From positions 1 to 34,863 of the forward strand of contig JADBJJ010000006.1 in NCBI GenBank assembly GCA_014874475.1: a stretch of 34,863 bases of DNA, given 5' to 3'. Positions 8,801 to 16,051 of the stretch are shown piece by piece. The first letter of the stretch is position 1. Every line of letters starts with the position of its first letter. A program made the translations under genes and the position numbers. The DNA is from Chloroflexota bacterium (GTDB taxonomy: Bacteria; Chloroflexota; Anaerolineae; B4-G1; DUEL01). Under the pieces are notes generated by a model. It was not told the DNA's origin, made no database searches, and saw only the letters and a list, made by a program, of their open reading frames with translations.

Positions 8801-11417
8801 GGGTCCCCACCACCGTCCACGTGCCCGGATTCTTTGAGACGTAGACGTTATTCGTCCAGGAGCCCCCGTGGCCGCCCTGGAGGATGCTGAAAGTCGTCTG
8901 GGCTGTTACATCCCCGCGCCAGTTTCCGTACACGTCGTACGCAGCGGTGGTGTACGTCTGGGACTGACCAGCCTGGATGGTGGCGGTATCCGGAGAGACG
9001 ATGATGTGGTGCAGCGCGGCCGGCTGGATGGTGACGCGCGCGGTGCTGGTGGCGGCCGCGTGCTGAGCGTCCTCTACCCGCAGGGCGACGGTGTAAACAG
9101 CAGCGACAGTCCAGGTGTACTGAACGGTCGCCCCCACGGCGTCGCCGTACTGACCGTCAAGATTCAGGTCCCAGGCGAAGAAGAGGGCGCCGCCGCCGGG
9201 GTCGGAACCGGTGCCGGTGAGGGTCACAGGTGCTCCAGCGGTTCCGGTATACGGCCCACCGGCGCTGGCGGTGGGCGGGAGGTTGAGGACGGTGACGGTG
9301 GCGAAGGCGGTGGCGGTCAGGCCACCGGAGTCGGTGACCCGAAGCGAGACGGTGTAGAGGCCGGGCTCGCCCCAGGAGTAGGAGGTGGTGGCGGTGAAGG
9401 CGTCGGTGAAGACGCCGTCGCCGTTCAGGTCCCAGGCGAAGGAGAGGATGCCGCCGCCGGGGTCGGAACCGGTGCCGGTGAGGGGGATGGTCGCCCCCTC
9501 GTTGCCGGAGTAGGGACCACCGGCGCTGGCGGTGGGCGGGAGGTTGAGGACGGTGACCGTCAGGGAGTCACTGCCTACGCCGTCGTCGTCGTCGGTGACC
9601 ACCAGGGTCACCAGGAAGGACCCTGGCTCGCTATAGATGTGGGTGGGAGTCAGCGCGCCGCCGAAGAGACCACCGTCTCCAAAGGTCCAGAGGATGGTGT
9701 GGGTATCCCCAGTTCCGGGGTCGGTGAAGACACCGGTAAACTGGACCGCTGCACCTTCATTGACCTGCTGGTCTGGGCCCGCATACACGGTCGGGGCGGC
9801 GTTGGTCACCGTCACCGGCGCCGTATCCAGGCCGGATGTGTTATTGTCATCCCAGACCCGCAGCGCGGCAGTGTAGAGGCCGTTTTCCGTGTAGGCGTGG
9901 GTCACAGTTACCCCGGTGGCGCGTTGTTGGAAAGTACCGGTGTAGTTAAAGTCCCATTCGTACAACGTGATGTCGTTGCCGGGGTCAGTGGAGGTGCGGC
10001 CATCAAAAAGGATGGGACTCCCCTCGGGGGCGGTGTAGGGCCCCCCGGCGCGGGCGGTCGGCGGAACGTTGGTCACCGTCAGCACGGCGGTATCCCAGAC
10101 CATTCCCCAGGTGCCGGTGATGGTCCAGATGCCGTCCTTCTCCGCCGTGTAGAGGTTGCCGTTCCAGGCCCCCCCTGCGTCGGGGCTGATGGTGAACGCG
10201 GTGCCGGAGGTGACGTCGCCGATGGGATTGGCGCAGAGGTCGGCGGAGGCCGCCGTGTAGGTCTGGACCTGTCCGGCGGCGACGGTGGCGCTTTTGGGGG
10301 CGACGGAGAGGCTGGCGGGCGGGCCGGGGGTCACCGTCAGCGTCGCGGTCGCCAACAGTGCCCCATAGGTGGCGGTGACGGTCCAGGTTCCGGCGACGCA
10401 GGCGGTGTAGCGGTTGGCGGCCCAGATACCCCCCGCGGCGGGGACGACGGTGTAACTTCCCACGCCGGTAGCGTCCCAGGAGTTACTGTAGGCGTCGTGA
10501 GCGGTGAGGGTGTAGGCGATAGATGCCCCGGCAGAAATGGCCGCCGTCGGTGGGGCCAGGGAAAGAGAGACCGGCTCGCCGTGGGCGAGAACAGCAGTCG
10601 TTTCGGTGACGATAAGGGGAACCGCGCCGTCGCGGCCGATGTGGGCGGCGTTGGTCAGGACGGCGCCGCCCTCCAGGCCGGGGGTGACCGTCACAAAGAC
10701 CAGAATCTGGCCGGAAATGGAAGCAGAAAGGGTGCCGATAGCCCAGTACGGGGCCGTCGGGGTGCCGCCATTCGGGGGTGGGGAGGCGCCAGCGTAGAGG
10801 ACGCGGGAATCCAGGACATCGGTGATGACCACGCCGGTCGCAGGGGCGCTCCCCGCATTGGTGTAGTGGAGGGTGTAGGTCAGCGGAGCGCCCGCCACGG
10901 CCGGGTCGGGGTTGTCCCCTTTGGTCATCTGCAGGTTCGGCGCGGCGACGGTAGTGGTGACCTGCGCGAATTGGGGGGGCACATCATCCCCGGCAATCGT
11001 TACCGTGTTGGTGACGACGGTGCCGTCCGGAAGGGTCAATGGGACGGTTACCGTCAACACAATTTCCCCGGCGGCCGATCCAGTAAGAGGACCGATGTTC
11101 CAGAAGGGAGCGTTCGGGAGGCCGCCGGACGGTTCGGGGAACGCGGAGACATACACGAGTGCGGGGTCCAGCGTATCGGTAATCACGACGCCGGTCACCG
11201 TCTCGGTGGTGGGGTTTCCGTAGGTCAGGGTGTAGACCAGAAGGCTGCCCGCCAGGACTGGGTCGGCGCTCTCCGTTTTGGAGAGGTCCAGGGGGACTTG
11301 CTGAAGAGCCGGGCGGGCGCTGGCGCGGGGAGAGAGAGCCAGCGAGAGGGCAATGACGCTCAGCAGGCCCAGCAGCACGGGAAGGCCCAGACGGTGGAGG
11401 GGATGGCAACGGTTCAT
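5814..11417 (-). CDS. Giant secreted surface protein with DUF11, PKD and CARDB-like domains
   Basis: This 1867-residue secreted protein is probably an elongated cell-surface stalk or adhesin. A signal peptide (hydrophobic core LGLPVLLGLLSVIALSLAL, ending near ASA at 35) is followed by two DUF11 repeats (about 40-275), two Ig-like invasin-type domains (about 285-455), four PKD domains with GGPY and WDFN/WDLN motifs (about 455-830), another Ig-like domain (about 835-910), and seven more DUF11 repeats (about 915-1720), most carrying a DPV.AG..L.YT core. A CARDB-like domain (from about 1725, PDLVITDFQVDP) closes the protein, which ends VYLPLVCRGQ. The last residues match the short C-terminal motif of another secreted protein here (12848-15142). 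The start codon overlaps the upstream lipoprotein stop (ATGA), so the two are translationally coupled. No catalytic domain is visible. Confidence 0.9.
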   Translation of the reverse strand: MNRCHPLHRLGLPVLLGLLSVIALSLALSPRASARPALQQVPLDLSKTESADPVLAGSLLVYTLTYGNPTTETVTGVVITDTLDPALVYVSAFPEPSGGLPNAPFWNIGPLTGSAAGEIVLTVTVPLTLPDGTVVTNTVTIAGDDVPPQFAQVTTTVAAPNLQMTKGDNPDPAVAGAPLTYTLHYTNAGSAPATGVVITDVLDSRVLYAGASPPPNGGTPTAPYWAIGTLSASISGQILVFVTVTPGLEGGAVLTNAAHIGRDGAVPLIVTETTAVLAHGEPVSLSLAPPTAAISAGASIAYTLTAHDAYSNSWDATGVGSYTVVPAAGGIWAANRYTACVAGTWTVTATYGALLATATLTVTPGPPASLSVAPKSATVAAGQVQTYTAASADLCANPIGDVTSGTAFTISPDAGGAWNGNLYTAEKDGIWTITGTWGMVWDTAVLTVTNVPPTARAGGPYTAPEGSPILFDGRTSTDPGNDITLYEWDFNYTGTFQQRATGVTVTHAYTENGLYTAALRVWDDNNTSGLDTAPVTVTNAAPTVYAGPDQQVNEGAAVQFTGVFTDPGTGDTHTILWTFGDGGLFGGALTPTHIYSEPGSFLVTLVVTDDDDGVGSDSLTVTVLNLPPTASAGGPYSGNEGATIPLTGTGSDPGGGILSFAWDLNGDGVFTDAFTATTSYSWGEPGLYTVSLRVTDSGGLTATAFATVTVLNLPPTASAGGPYTGTAGAPVTLTGTGSDPGGGALFFAWDLNLDGQYGDAVGATVQYTWTVAAVYTVALRVEDAQHAAATSTARVTIQPAALHHIIVSPDTATIQAGQSQTYTTAAYDVYGNWRGDVTAQTTFSILQGGHGGSWTNNVYVSKNPGTWTVVGTHSGISDTAVLTVLAPILNLVKTDMTDPVDAGAYLTYTLTYSNTGNQAATGVVITDTLDGNVTYSGATPLPSGFVGGNPYWTLGSLPVNTSGQITLRVQVRTPLTNGTVLTNIAVIGCAQTTPVTAVQTTIVRSSPILLMTKTDGPDPVEAGAQLVYTLTYRNTGNEVAHGVVVTDVLDIRTLFVGSIPPSQGSGQTRYWVLGDLAPGAPATIRITATVQSPLPNGTVLTNSAWLDSDQTLPIAVVQTTTVSSRPVLTMTKSDNPDPVVAGEILYYTIVITNSGNENATGVVVTETYDANVSFVSANPPPQPGSGNRRWVFGSLPVGSPQTIDVIVRVASPLPAGTVLTNRVTLATDQTAPFTITETTQALSEPSLRVVQVDDPDPVAAGGELVYSIACYNVGTAPATGVRITDTYDSRVTFLSANPPPTQGNNVWVVGTLNPNESYNFVVRVRVHSPLPNGTMLANRVTVSSNESQPASFITTTQVTAAPTVTLSVTDSPDPVPAGAPLTYTLRYTNTGNADATSVVVTATLDSRVTFSEATIPPTGGAGTTWYWTVSTIPGEGGSGRIDLRVLVTSPLTNGTVLPFQARLSYAEGVPLTATAQTTVTSAPVLSLVKSDGVTVVYAGDRLTYTLTVTNSGNENAYGIVVTDTLPNHAEYLGCQPAASCQRMGDKVVFPIPFLAAPGVFQGQVAMQVNHPLAAGADRLVNRARMTAPSLAAPVEVEDVDLIGTRPDLRLVVTYKPSLFSPGKVMTFTVTYSNTGAMHAENVVITAVIPAATVYRGGGWQPAGSQTYTYPVGSLPAGSTGPTVTLVISHVQQMNVGANQFSIPFTISNPHGDAQPADNTYIVSIGVPDLVITDFQVDPATLEPNKPVTFTIGIWNQGTGMAWNPDNNGGFWVDVFTTPVPSYPCESYGFAYAGVPVLAPGERSTVTLHHSGFTSQEIQGIREFYARVDNHRLYPYGLVPESDEANNVAGPLVLRPYEVYLPLVCRGQ
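9188..9559. repeat. Near-identical duplicated PKD-coding segments, 261-bp period
   Basis: Within the giant surface-protein gene, the blocks at about 9188-9298 and 9449-9559 contain long identical stretches at a constant offset of 261 bases. Examples are the run beginning CCGCCGCCGGGGTCGGAACC and the run beginning CCACCGGCGCTGGCGGTGGG. Each copy encodes the same part of a PKD domain (PPTASAGGPY and the TGTGSDPGGG loop). The conservation at DNA level points to a recent internal duplication or gene conversion. Confidence 0.8.
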
Positions 11418-12433
11418 GGCGCGGGGGTTCCTCTCTCCGGCGTGGGGGTGGGGCGCTCCGGTGTGTCAGTGGGCGGCGGCAACGGCGTATCCGTCGGCAG
11501 AACCGGCGGGCTGGTGGGCGGTGGGGGTGGCGGCGGGGGCGGCGGGGGTGGCGGAGGCGGTGGGGATGTCACCGTGGGCGTCGGGGTAAACATCCCCGGA
11601 GTGGGCGACGGCGTCGCCGTTATGGTCCTGCGCGGCCGGGCCGGCTTAGTCAATGTCGGAGATGGAGATGGCGGCACCGGGGATGGGGAGGGCAACGGCG
11701 GGGATATCTGGGTCGGTGTCGGATTCGGGCGGGTGGCCGTGGGAGAGGGGGTAGGGATACTCGTGGCACAGAACGTGCCAACCTGTGCTGCCTCTCCCTC
11801 CGGCTTCCGCATCTCCCAGCAGGTGGGGAGCGTGATGGACTCATCGTTGGTTGCGCAGTTCACCGCCCCTTCCTCAATGCGCACATAGACGGCCCCCCCG
11901 TTCAGCCGGACCCGGGCGCGGGTGGGTACCTCCAGAAGGGTCATAGAGACCGCGGTGGTGCCGATACGGTAGGACGCCTTCTGAGCGATCAGAGTCACCT
12001 CTCCATCCAGCACGGTCACATCCAGCAGGGGAAATGAACTGGGCTCATGAGTGGTGACGCGAGCGCCAGGGGAGAGTTCCATCGTGCTGCCATCGCCCAG
12101 GCAGAGGCGGGCCCCTTCTGTGAGGGCCATCATCTCCGCGGGCTTTCGGAGGATAACGGGGATTCCCGTCTGCATATCGCTCCATTCGGCGGCCTCGGCC
12201 CAACGGATCCGTGCCGCACCTCCGCACAGGGAAGCCTGAAGGTATGGGGGGACCCAAGCCTCAGTGGGCGCGGGGGTGCTCTGGCAGGCCAGAATGCCCA
12301 GCAGCATCAGTCCAGCCGCGATGAGGACCGTCCAGTGCTGGAGAGAAGCGGCGGGGAAGGCCTGCGCATACTCACCAGACCGTAATAGTCTCTGCACTGA
12401 CGAATGCGGGTTCCCGAATTTTTGCTTCCACAT
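11414..12433 (-). CDS. FecR-like lipoprotein with long proline-rich tail
   Basis: This 339-residue protein has a short cytoplasmic leader, a hydrophobic segment (VLIAAGLMLLGILAC) and a lipobox cysteine at residue 50, so it should be a membrane-anchored lipoprotein outside the cell. Residues about 80-205 resemble a FecR/FecR-like beta domain: an acidic start (LCLGDGSTMELSPGARV), a GEVTLIAQ strand and a VRIEEGAVNC strand. Residues about 220-339 are a low-complexity Pro/Thr/Ser tail, including 16 consecutive prolines, as expected of a cell-wall-spanning stalk. Its stop overlaps the start of the giant surface-protein gene by four bases, so the two are made together. The ATG at 12433 lies 62 nt inside the upstream ACP gene; a GTG at 12397 is an alternative but still overlaps. 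FecR domains usually sense or bind at the envelope; the partner here is unknown. Confidence 0.72.
   Translation of the reverse strand: MWKQKFGNPHSSVQRLLRSGEYAQAFPAASLQHWTVLIAAGLMLLGILACQSTPAPTEAWVPPYLQASLCGGAARIRWAEAAEWSDMQTGIPVILRKPAEMMALTEGARLCLGDGSTMELSPGARVTTHEPSSFPLLDVTVLDGEVTLIAQKASYRIGTTAVSMTLLEVPTRARVRLNGGAVYVRIEEGAVNCATNDESITLPTCWEMRKPEGEAAQVGTFCATSIPTPSPTATRPNPTPTQISPPLPSPSPVPPSPSPTLTKPARPRRTITATPSPTPGMFTPTPTVTSPPPPPPPPPPPPPPPPTSPPVLPTDTPLPPPTDTPERPTPTPERGTPAP
11508..11575. repeat. GGN-rich microsatellite encoding poly-proline
   Basis: A run of GGC/GGT/GGG triplets on the plus strand encodes, on the minus strand, the 16-proline tract and its flanks in the lipoprotein at 11414-12433. 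Such triplet runs change length by slippage, so the tail length is likely to vary between strains. Confidence 0.8.
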
Positions 12434-12656
12434 ATCGGATCAAGCGCTCCACCGAATCAAAGTTCTCTGGCAGGATTTCCTCATCGGCGACCTCAATTCC
12501 GAAGGTCTCTTCCACGAACATCACCAGTTCCAGCACCCCAGTGGAGTCCACGATGCCTTCCTCCAGAAACGAGGCATCGTCGCGCAACCGGGCCTCGTCA
12601 TCGGTGAACAGGAAATTTTCCAGAATATACCGCCGGATTGAGGCTTTGATGGACAT
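12372..12656 (-). CDS. Acyl carrier protein
   Basis: This 94-residue acidic protein has the ACP fold signature. Ser38 in the motif GIVDSTGVLELV is the expected 4'-phosphopantetheine attachment site (D37-S38), and the following helix (ELVMFVEETFGIEVADEEI) is typical of helix II recognised by partner enzymes. It would carry an acyl or aminoacyl thioester in the cytoplasm. Its likely loading enzyme is the AMP-forming ligase further along the operon (4162-5703), as in exosortase-associated EPS clusters. ATG 12656 is preceded by GAGGGA at good spacing. It appears to be the first gene of the minus-strand operon, with a divergent gene starting at 12848. It is unlikely to be the housekeeping fatty-acid ACP because no fab genes are nearby. 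Confidence 0.88.
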   Translation of the reverse strand: MSIKASIRRYILENFLFTDDEARLRDDASFLEEGIVDSTGVLELVMFVEETFGIEVADEEILPENFDSVERLIRYVEAKIREPAFVSAETITVW

Positions 12657-12847
12657 GCTTTATCCCTCGCTGAGCAGATTTGATGGGTCACCGCGGGGTG
12701 ACAACTCTATTGTAGGAAACAGGGGTCGGTTTGGGGTAAAAAAATCCATAAAAAGATGTTAGGCTGGGTCAAAGAGGAAGTATTCTTGTCATTTACTCCG
12801 GCTTATTCACGTCCGAACCTCAGAACAAGATTTGTCATTCGCCCCAA
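12657..12847. promoter_or_regulatory. Divergent intergenic region with a small perfect palindrome
   Basis: This 191-nt gap separates the ACP-led minus-strand operon from the plus-strand DUF5107 gene and must hold both promoters. A perfect inverted repeat GTCACC-GCGG-GGTGAC lies at 12687-12702, about 30 nt before the ACP start, and could be an operator or a leader hairpin. On the minus strand TACAAT just upstream could be a -10 box, but no good -35 is seen. An A-run at 12738-12744 is the only AT-rich stretch. These assignments are weak. Confidence 0.3.
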
Positions 12848-15142
12848 ATGGGTGTATTCTACCTATGCCCGTGCGCCATCGGCAAGGTAGAGGCCAATCA
12901 GCGGCCGTCAAAGGTTGTTTATAACACTGTGCAACATACCCGAGAGTTCCCAACCCCTCTGCGCTTATTTTGGGCACTCGGCATCGCTCTGGGAGCCGTT
13001 GCCATTCTCCTGGTAGTCGGTAGCCCTGAGGGCCTGCTCTCTCCGCCTCGGTCCGCCGTTGCGCAAACTTCTCCCCCCTTTCAGATTGTCTCCATCGCCA
13101 TTCCCACCTATCCCTATTCGCCCTGCCTGCGAGAGGCCTGGGACGGCCCCTACCGCTACCACTGGATGGACTGGTCCTGTTACCCCTCTTCCCCTTTTCC
13201 TGTGTCCGTCACCTACACCCTGCTGGTGATGGAGAACGACTATCTGCGGGTAACCATCCTGCCCGAACTGGGCGGGCGAGTTTACCAGATGATCTATAAG
13301 GCGACCGGCAGCAACGAACTCTACCAGAATCCCGTCATTAAACCCAGCCACTGGGGTCCGACCAACCAGGGCTGGTGGCTGGCAGTCGGCGGCATAGAGT
13401 GGGGTCTGCCGGTGGACGAGCACGGTTACGAATGGGGCGAGCCCTGGGCCTGGACGGTGGTCACCTCCGCCGCAGGCATCACTGTGACGGTGCGGGATAC
13501 CGATGCGGCCGACCGACTCCGCGCGGCCATAGACCTCTTCCTCCCTGCCGACCGGGGCTACCTGGCGGTCACCCCCCACCTGGAGAACCCGACCTCTTCG
13601 GCCCTCCGCTACAAGTTCTGGATCAACGGCATGCTGGCACCCGGGCCTGCGAACACCGTCGGCCCGGACTTGCGCTTTATCTTCAACGCCCCCGAAATGG
13701 CCGTCCATTCCACGGGCGACGATATCCATTTCCCGGGGTGCGCCTGGCGGACCTATACCAGTCCCGACTGCCGCTTCCCCTGGCCCATCCACCAGAGCGT
13801 GGACTTTTCCCGTCTGGGGAACTGGTACCGGTACCTGGGCTTCTTTGAGTATCCCCAGGCAGCCGCCAATTTCTTCGGTGTCTACGATACGGCGGCGCAC
13901 GAGGGCGTGGCCCGGGTCTTCCCCTCCACCGTTGCCCGGGGCGCCAAAGGGTTTGCTATGGGGTGGTCCGACCCGATAGACCCGTCCAACTGGACGGACG
14001 ACGGTTCTACCTACATAGAACAGCACGGTGGGGTGATGCCGGCCTTCTGGGACGAAGCGACGCTGCCGCCGCAGGAGACCCTCTTCTGGACGGAGTACTG
14101 GTACCCCGTTGGCGGCATCGGCGGCCCTTTTTCAGACGCTACGGCGGAGGCCGCGCTGCGGGTGGCCGGAGAGGACGGGGTCCTGCAGGTCGGTGTCCAC
14201 GCCACGGCCCCGCGTGCGGCAGGAGAGAGTCGCCTGCGGGTCTGGGAGACGGCGACCTGTGCGCCGGTCGCACGGTTGGACCTCCCCGAGGTGGACCCGG
14301 CCCGCCCGTTCACTGCCACCCTTCCCCTGGGGGGCCGGACTCCGGGGCAGGTCTCGGTGGCCTACGTGGACGCGCGGGAGAACGTCCCGGCGGGCCACCG
14401 ACCAGTGGGCTGTGCCGCCTTTCCGGCGGCGCGCGTGGCGCCGCTGCCATCCTACGTGACCACTGCGACCTTTGCCCTCTCCTGGCTGAAGCCGGATCCC
14501 TGGTGGGGCCCGGCAACGTTCCAGGTCCAGGTGCGGGATGGCTCCGATGGCCCCTGGACAGATTGGCTGACCGAAACTCAGGACGTCTCGGCGACATTCA
14601 CCGGTGTTCACGGCCACACGTACTTCTTCCGCGCCCGTACGCTGGAACGGGGGGAAGGATTTGCCGGGGGTGACGAAGGGCAGGCCTTCACATCCGTCCT
14701 GCTGGAGCCCGCGCCCGTGCTGGTCACTTCCCGCAAGACCGCCGCGTGGAGCCTGGGCGTTGTCCTCTCCGATGACACGCCCATCGCGGCCGAAGTCCTC
14801 TCCTATCGGGTTGTCCTCTCCAACACCGGCAACCTGACGGCGACGACCGTCATCACTGACACCCCGTTTTGGGGAACGCGCGTCCTGACGGAGACCCTGG
14901 CAGCCGATAGCGGGCCGCCGCCGGTGTGCGAAGGGGGCCGGATTCGCTGGAGCGGGGAGATCAGGCCGGGAGAGAGTCGCTGGGTTCAGTACACCGTCGT
15001 CCCCACTGATGCCCTACGGCGTGGAGACCTGATTACCAATACGGTGGAGGTGATGGGGAGCGTCTTGGGGCCTTTCACCCGTCAGTTTGTGACGGTCTGG
15101 CCCTGGCACTGCTATCTTCCGCTGGTGCGGCAGGGAGGGTAG
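12848..15142 (+). CDS. Secreted DUF5107-domain protein with C-terminal DUF11-like domain
   Basis: This 764-residue exported protein has no assigned activity. After a leader of about 40 residues, a hydrophobic segment (FWALGIALGAVAILLVVGS) and an AVAQ cleavage-like site form the signal. Residues about 125-420 match DUF5107, a galactose-mutarotase-like beta-sandwich fold (ENDYLRVTILPELGGRVY is its start). Residues about 535-620 look like a fibronectin-type domain, and about 630-755 form a DUF11-like repeat (LSYRVVLSNTGNLTATTVITD). The protein ends CYLPLVRQGG, sharing the YLPLV tail with the giant protein at 5814-11417. Start choice is uncertain: ATG 12848 has no clear ribosome site, and a GTG at 12929 would give a more normal signal peptide. 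It is transcribed away from the surface-polymer operon. Carbohydrate binding is plausible but inferred. Confidence 0.8.
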   Translation: MGVFYLCPCAIGKVEANQRPSKVVYNTVQHTREFPTPLRLFWALGIALGAVAILLVVGSPEGLLSPPRSAVAQTSPPFQIVSIAIPTYPYSPCLREAWDGPYRYHWMDWSCYPSSPFPVSVTYTLLVMENDYLRVTILPELGGRVYQMIYKATGSNELYQNPVIKPSHWGPTNQGWWLAVGGIEWGLPVDEHGYEWGEPWAWTVVTSAAGITVTVRDTDAADRLRAAIDLFLPADRGYLAVTPHLENPTSSALRYKFWINGMLAPGPANTVGPDLRFIFNAPEMAVHSTGDDIHFPGCAWRTYTSPDCRFPWPIHQSVDFSRLGNWYRYLGFFEYPQAAANFFGVYDTAAHEGVARVFPSTVARGAKGFAMGWSDPIDPSNWTDDGSTYIEQHGGVMPAFWDEATLPPQETLFWTEYWYPVGGIGGPFSDATAEAALRVAGEDGVLQVGVHATAPRAAGESRLRVWETATCAPVARLDLPEVDPARPFTATLPLGGRTPGQVSVAYVDARENVPAGHRPVGCAAFPAARVAPLPSYVTTATFALSWLKPDPWWGPATFQVQVRDGSDGPWTDWLTETQDVSATFTGVHGHTYFFRARTLERGEGFAGGDEGQAFTSVLLEPAPVLVTSRKTAAWSLGVVLSDDTPIAAEVLSYRVVLSNTGNLTATTVITDTPFWGTRVLTETLAADSGPPPVCEGGRIRWSGEIRPGESRWVQYTVVPTDALRRGDLITNTVEVMGSVLGPFTRQFVTVWPWHCYLPLVRQGG

Positions 15143-15151
15143 GGGTGAGGG

Positions 15152-15186
15152 ATGATGTTGGGGCGACGGAGCCGCCCCAGCATCAT
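15152..15186. terminator. Long hairpin between convergent genes
   Basis: Arms at 15152-15165 and 15173-15186 pair over 14 positions (one G-T wobble) around a 7-nt loop. It lies just after the DUF5107 stop (15142) and overlaps the creatininase stop at 15183-15185, so it can end transcription from both sides. Neither side has a T-run, so it may act with Rho or only as a 3'-end stabiliser. Confidence 0.65.
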
Positions 15187-15992
15187 GGTTGATGGTGGTC
15201 CCGGCGCGGGCGGACGGGGATGGTGCGGAATTCCCGCACGAATCGGATGAAATTCTCCACCGTCGTCTCAAAGAGCGCCTGGCCGAATTCGGCGGTGGCG
15301 ACGGTCGGGTCGCCGCAGACCCCGCTTTCGCTCATTCGCGACCACCAGTCCTGCCAAGCCAGCGCGCTGGGCTCGGGGTGGTCCCAGTTGAAGTAGGTCA
15401 GTTTGACCTGCCCAATTTCCCGCACCGCGCGGTCCATCTGGACCAGGTCGGGCCGGAGATAGAGCATCATCGCCGTCTCGTACTCGCCTGCGTGGGCGAC
15501 GCCGCCGGGGCCGGAGCGGCGCATCTGGGAGAACGTCGGCTCCGCCAGGGTGGGGTCAATGGCGGCATTGGGACTGACGGCGCCGCAGATAGCGCCCGTC
15601 TCCAGTACCACCCGCCGGGCCGCCAGGTCGGCGATGGAGGTGTTGGAGCCGTGACCGTTGACGATGAGGATGTGGGTAAAGCCGTGGCGGGCCGGGCTCA
15701 TCGCCACGTCGGCCACATAGGCGATGAGGGTCTGCATATCCACCGAGACGGTGCCAGGAAAGTCCATATGGTGCTCGTCCAGGCCGTAGGCCACCAGGGG
15801 CATCACCAACATCTCCCCCGGCGCTCGCCGGGCCGCCTCCAGACAGATTGCCTCTACGATGACGTTGTCCGTATTGATGGGGAGGTGCGGCCCGTGGTCC
15901 TCCACCGTCCCGAAAGGGAGCAGGACCACGGGCTGACGGACAAGCGCCTCCCGCATCTCGGGCCAGGTCAGTTCGTCGTAGCGGTATTTCAC
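15183..15992 (-). CDS. Creatininase-family amidohydrolase
   Basis: This 269-residue protein belongs to the creatininase/creatinine-amidohydrolase fold (PF02633), metal-dependent enzymes that open cyclic amides or act in cofactor biosynthesis (the MftE and FAPy-deformylase relatives). Visible metal-site residues are E31, H33, H36 and D42 in GTVEDHGPHLPINTD. The NGHGSN loop (about 111-116) and HAGEYET (about 166-172) complete the family signature. The start is GTG at 15992 with GGAGG 5-10 nt upstream. It is flanked by hairpins on both sides, which suggests a single-gene transcript. The substrate cannot be told from sequence; true creatininase activity is only one option. Confidence 0.85.
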   Translation of the reverse strand: MKYRYDELTWPEMREALVRQPVVLLPFGTVEDHGPHLPINTDNVIVEAICLEAARRAPGEMLVMPLVAYGLDEHHMDFPGTVSVDMQTLIAYVADVAMSPARHGFTHILIVNGHGSNTSIADLAARRVVLETGAICGAVSPNAAIDPTLAEPTFSQMRRSGPGGVAHAGEYETAMMLYLRPDLVQMDRAVREIGQVKLTYFNWDHPEPSALAWQDWWSRMSESGVCGDPTVATAEFGQALFETTVENFIRFVREFRTIPVRPRRDHHQP

Positions 15993-16011
15993 CAGTACCT
16001 CCGCGAGGGGG

Positions 16012-16051
16012 GATGATGGGGGCAGCGACTTTGCCGCCGCTCCCCATCATC
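16012..16051 (-). terminator. Hairpin at the end of the CCA-adding enzyme gene
   Basis: Arms 16012-16021 and 16042-16051 pair perfectly over 10 bp. After a 2-nt bulge, four more pairs follow (16024-16027 with 16038-16041) around a 10-nt loop. The stem begins inside the stop codon of the gene at 16050-17561. Its arm sequence (GATGATG followed by a G-run) is very like the hairpin at 15152-15186. No T-run follows. Confidence 0.6.

Noticed and set aside
8868-11888. A 1006-codon plus-strand open frame opposite the giant surface gene and the lipoprotein
   Set aside because: Its translation is Gly/Val/Arg-rich low-complexity with no domain. It mirrors the repeats of the well-supported minus-strand genes, so it is a GC-driven shadow.
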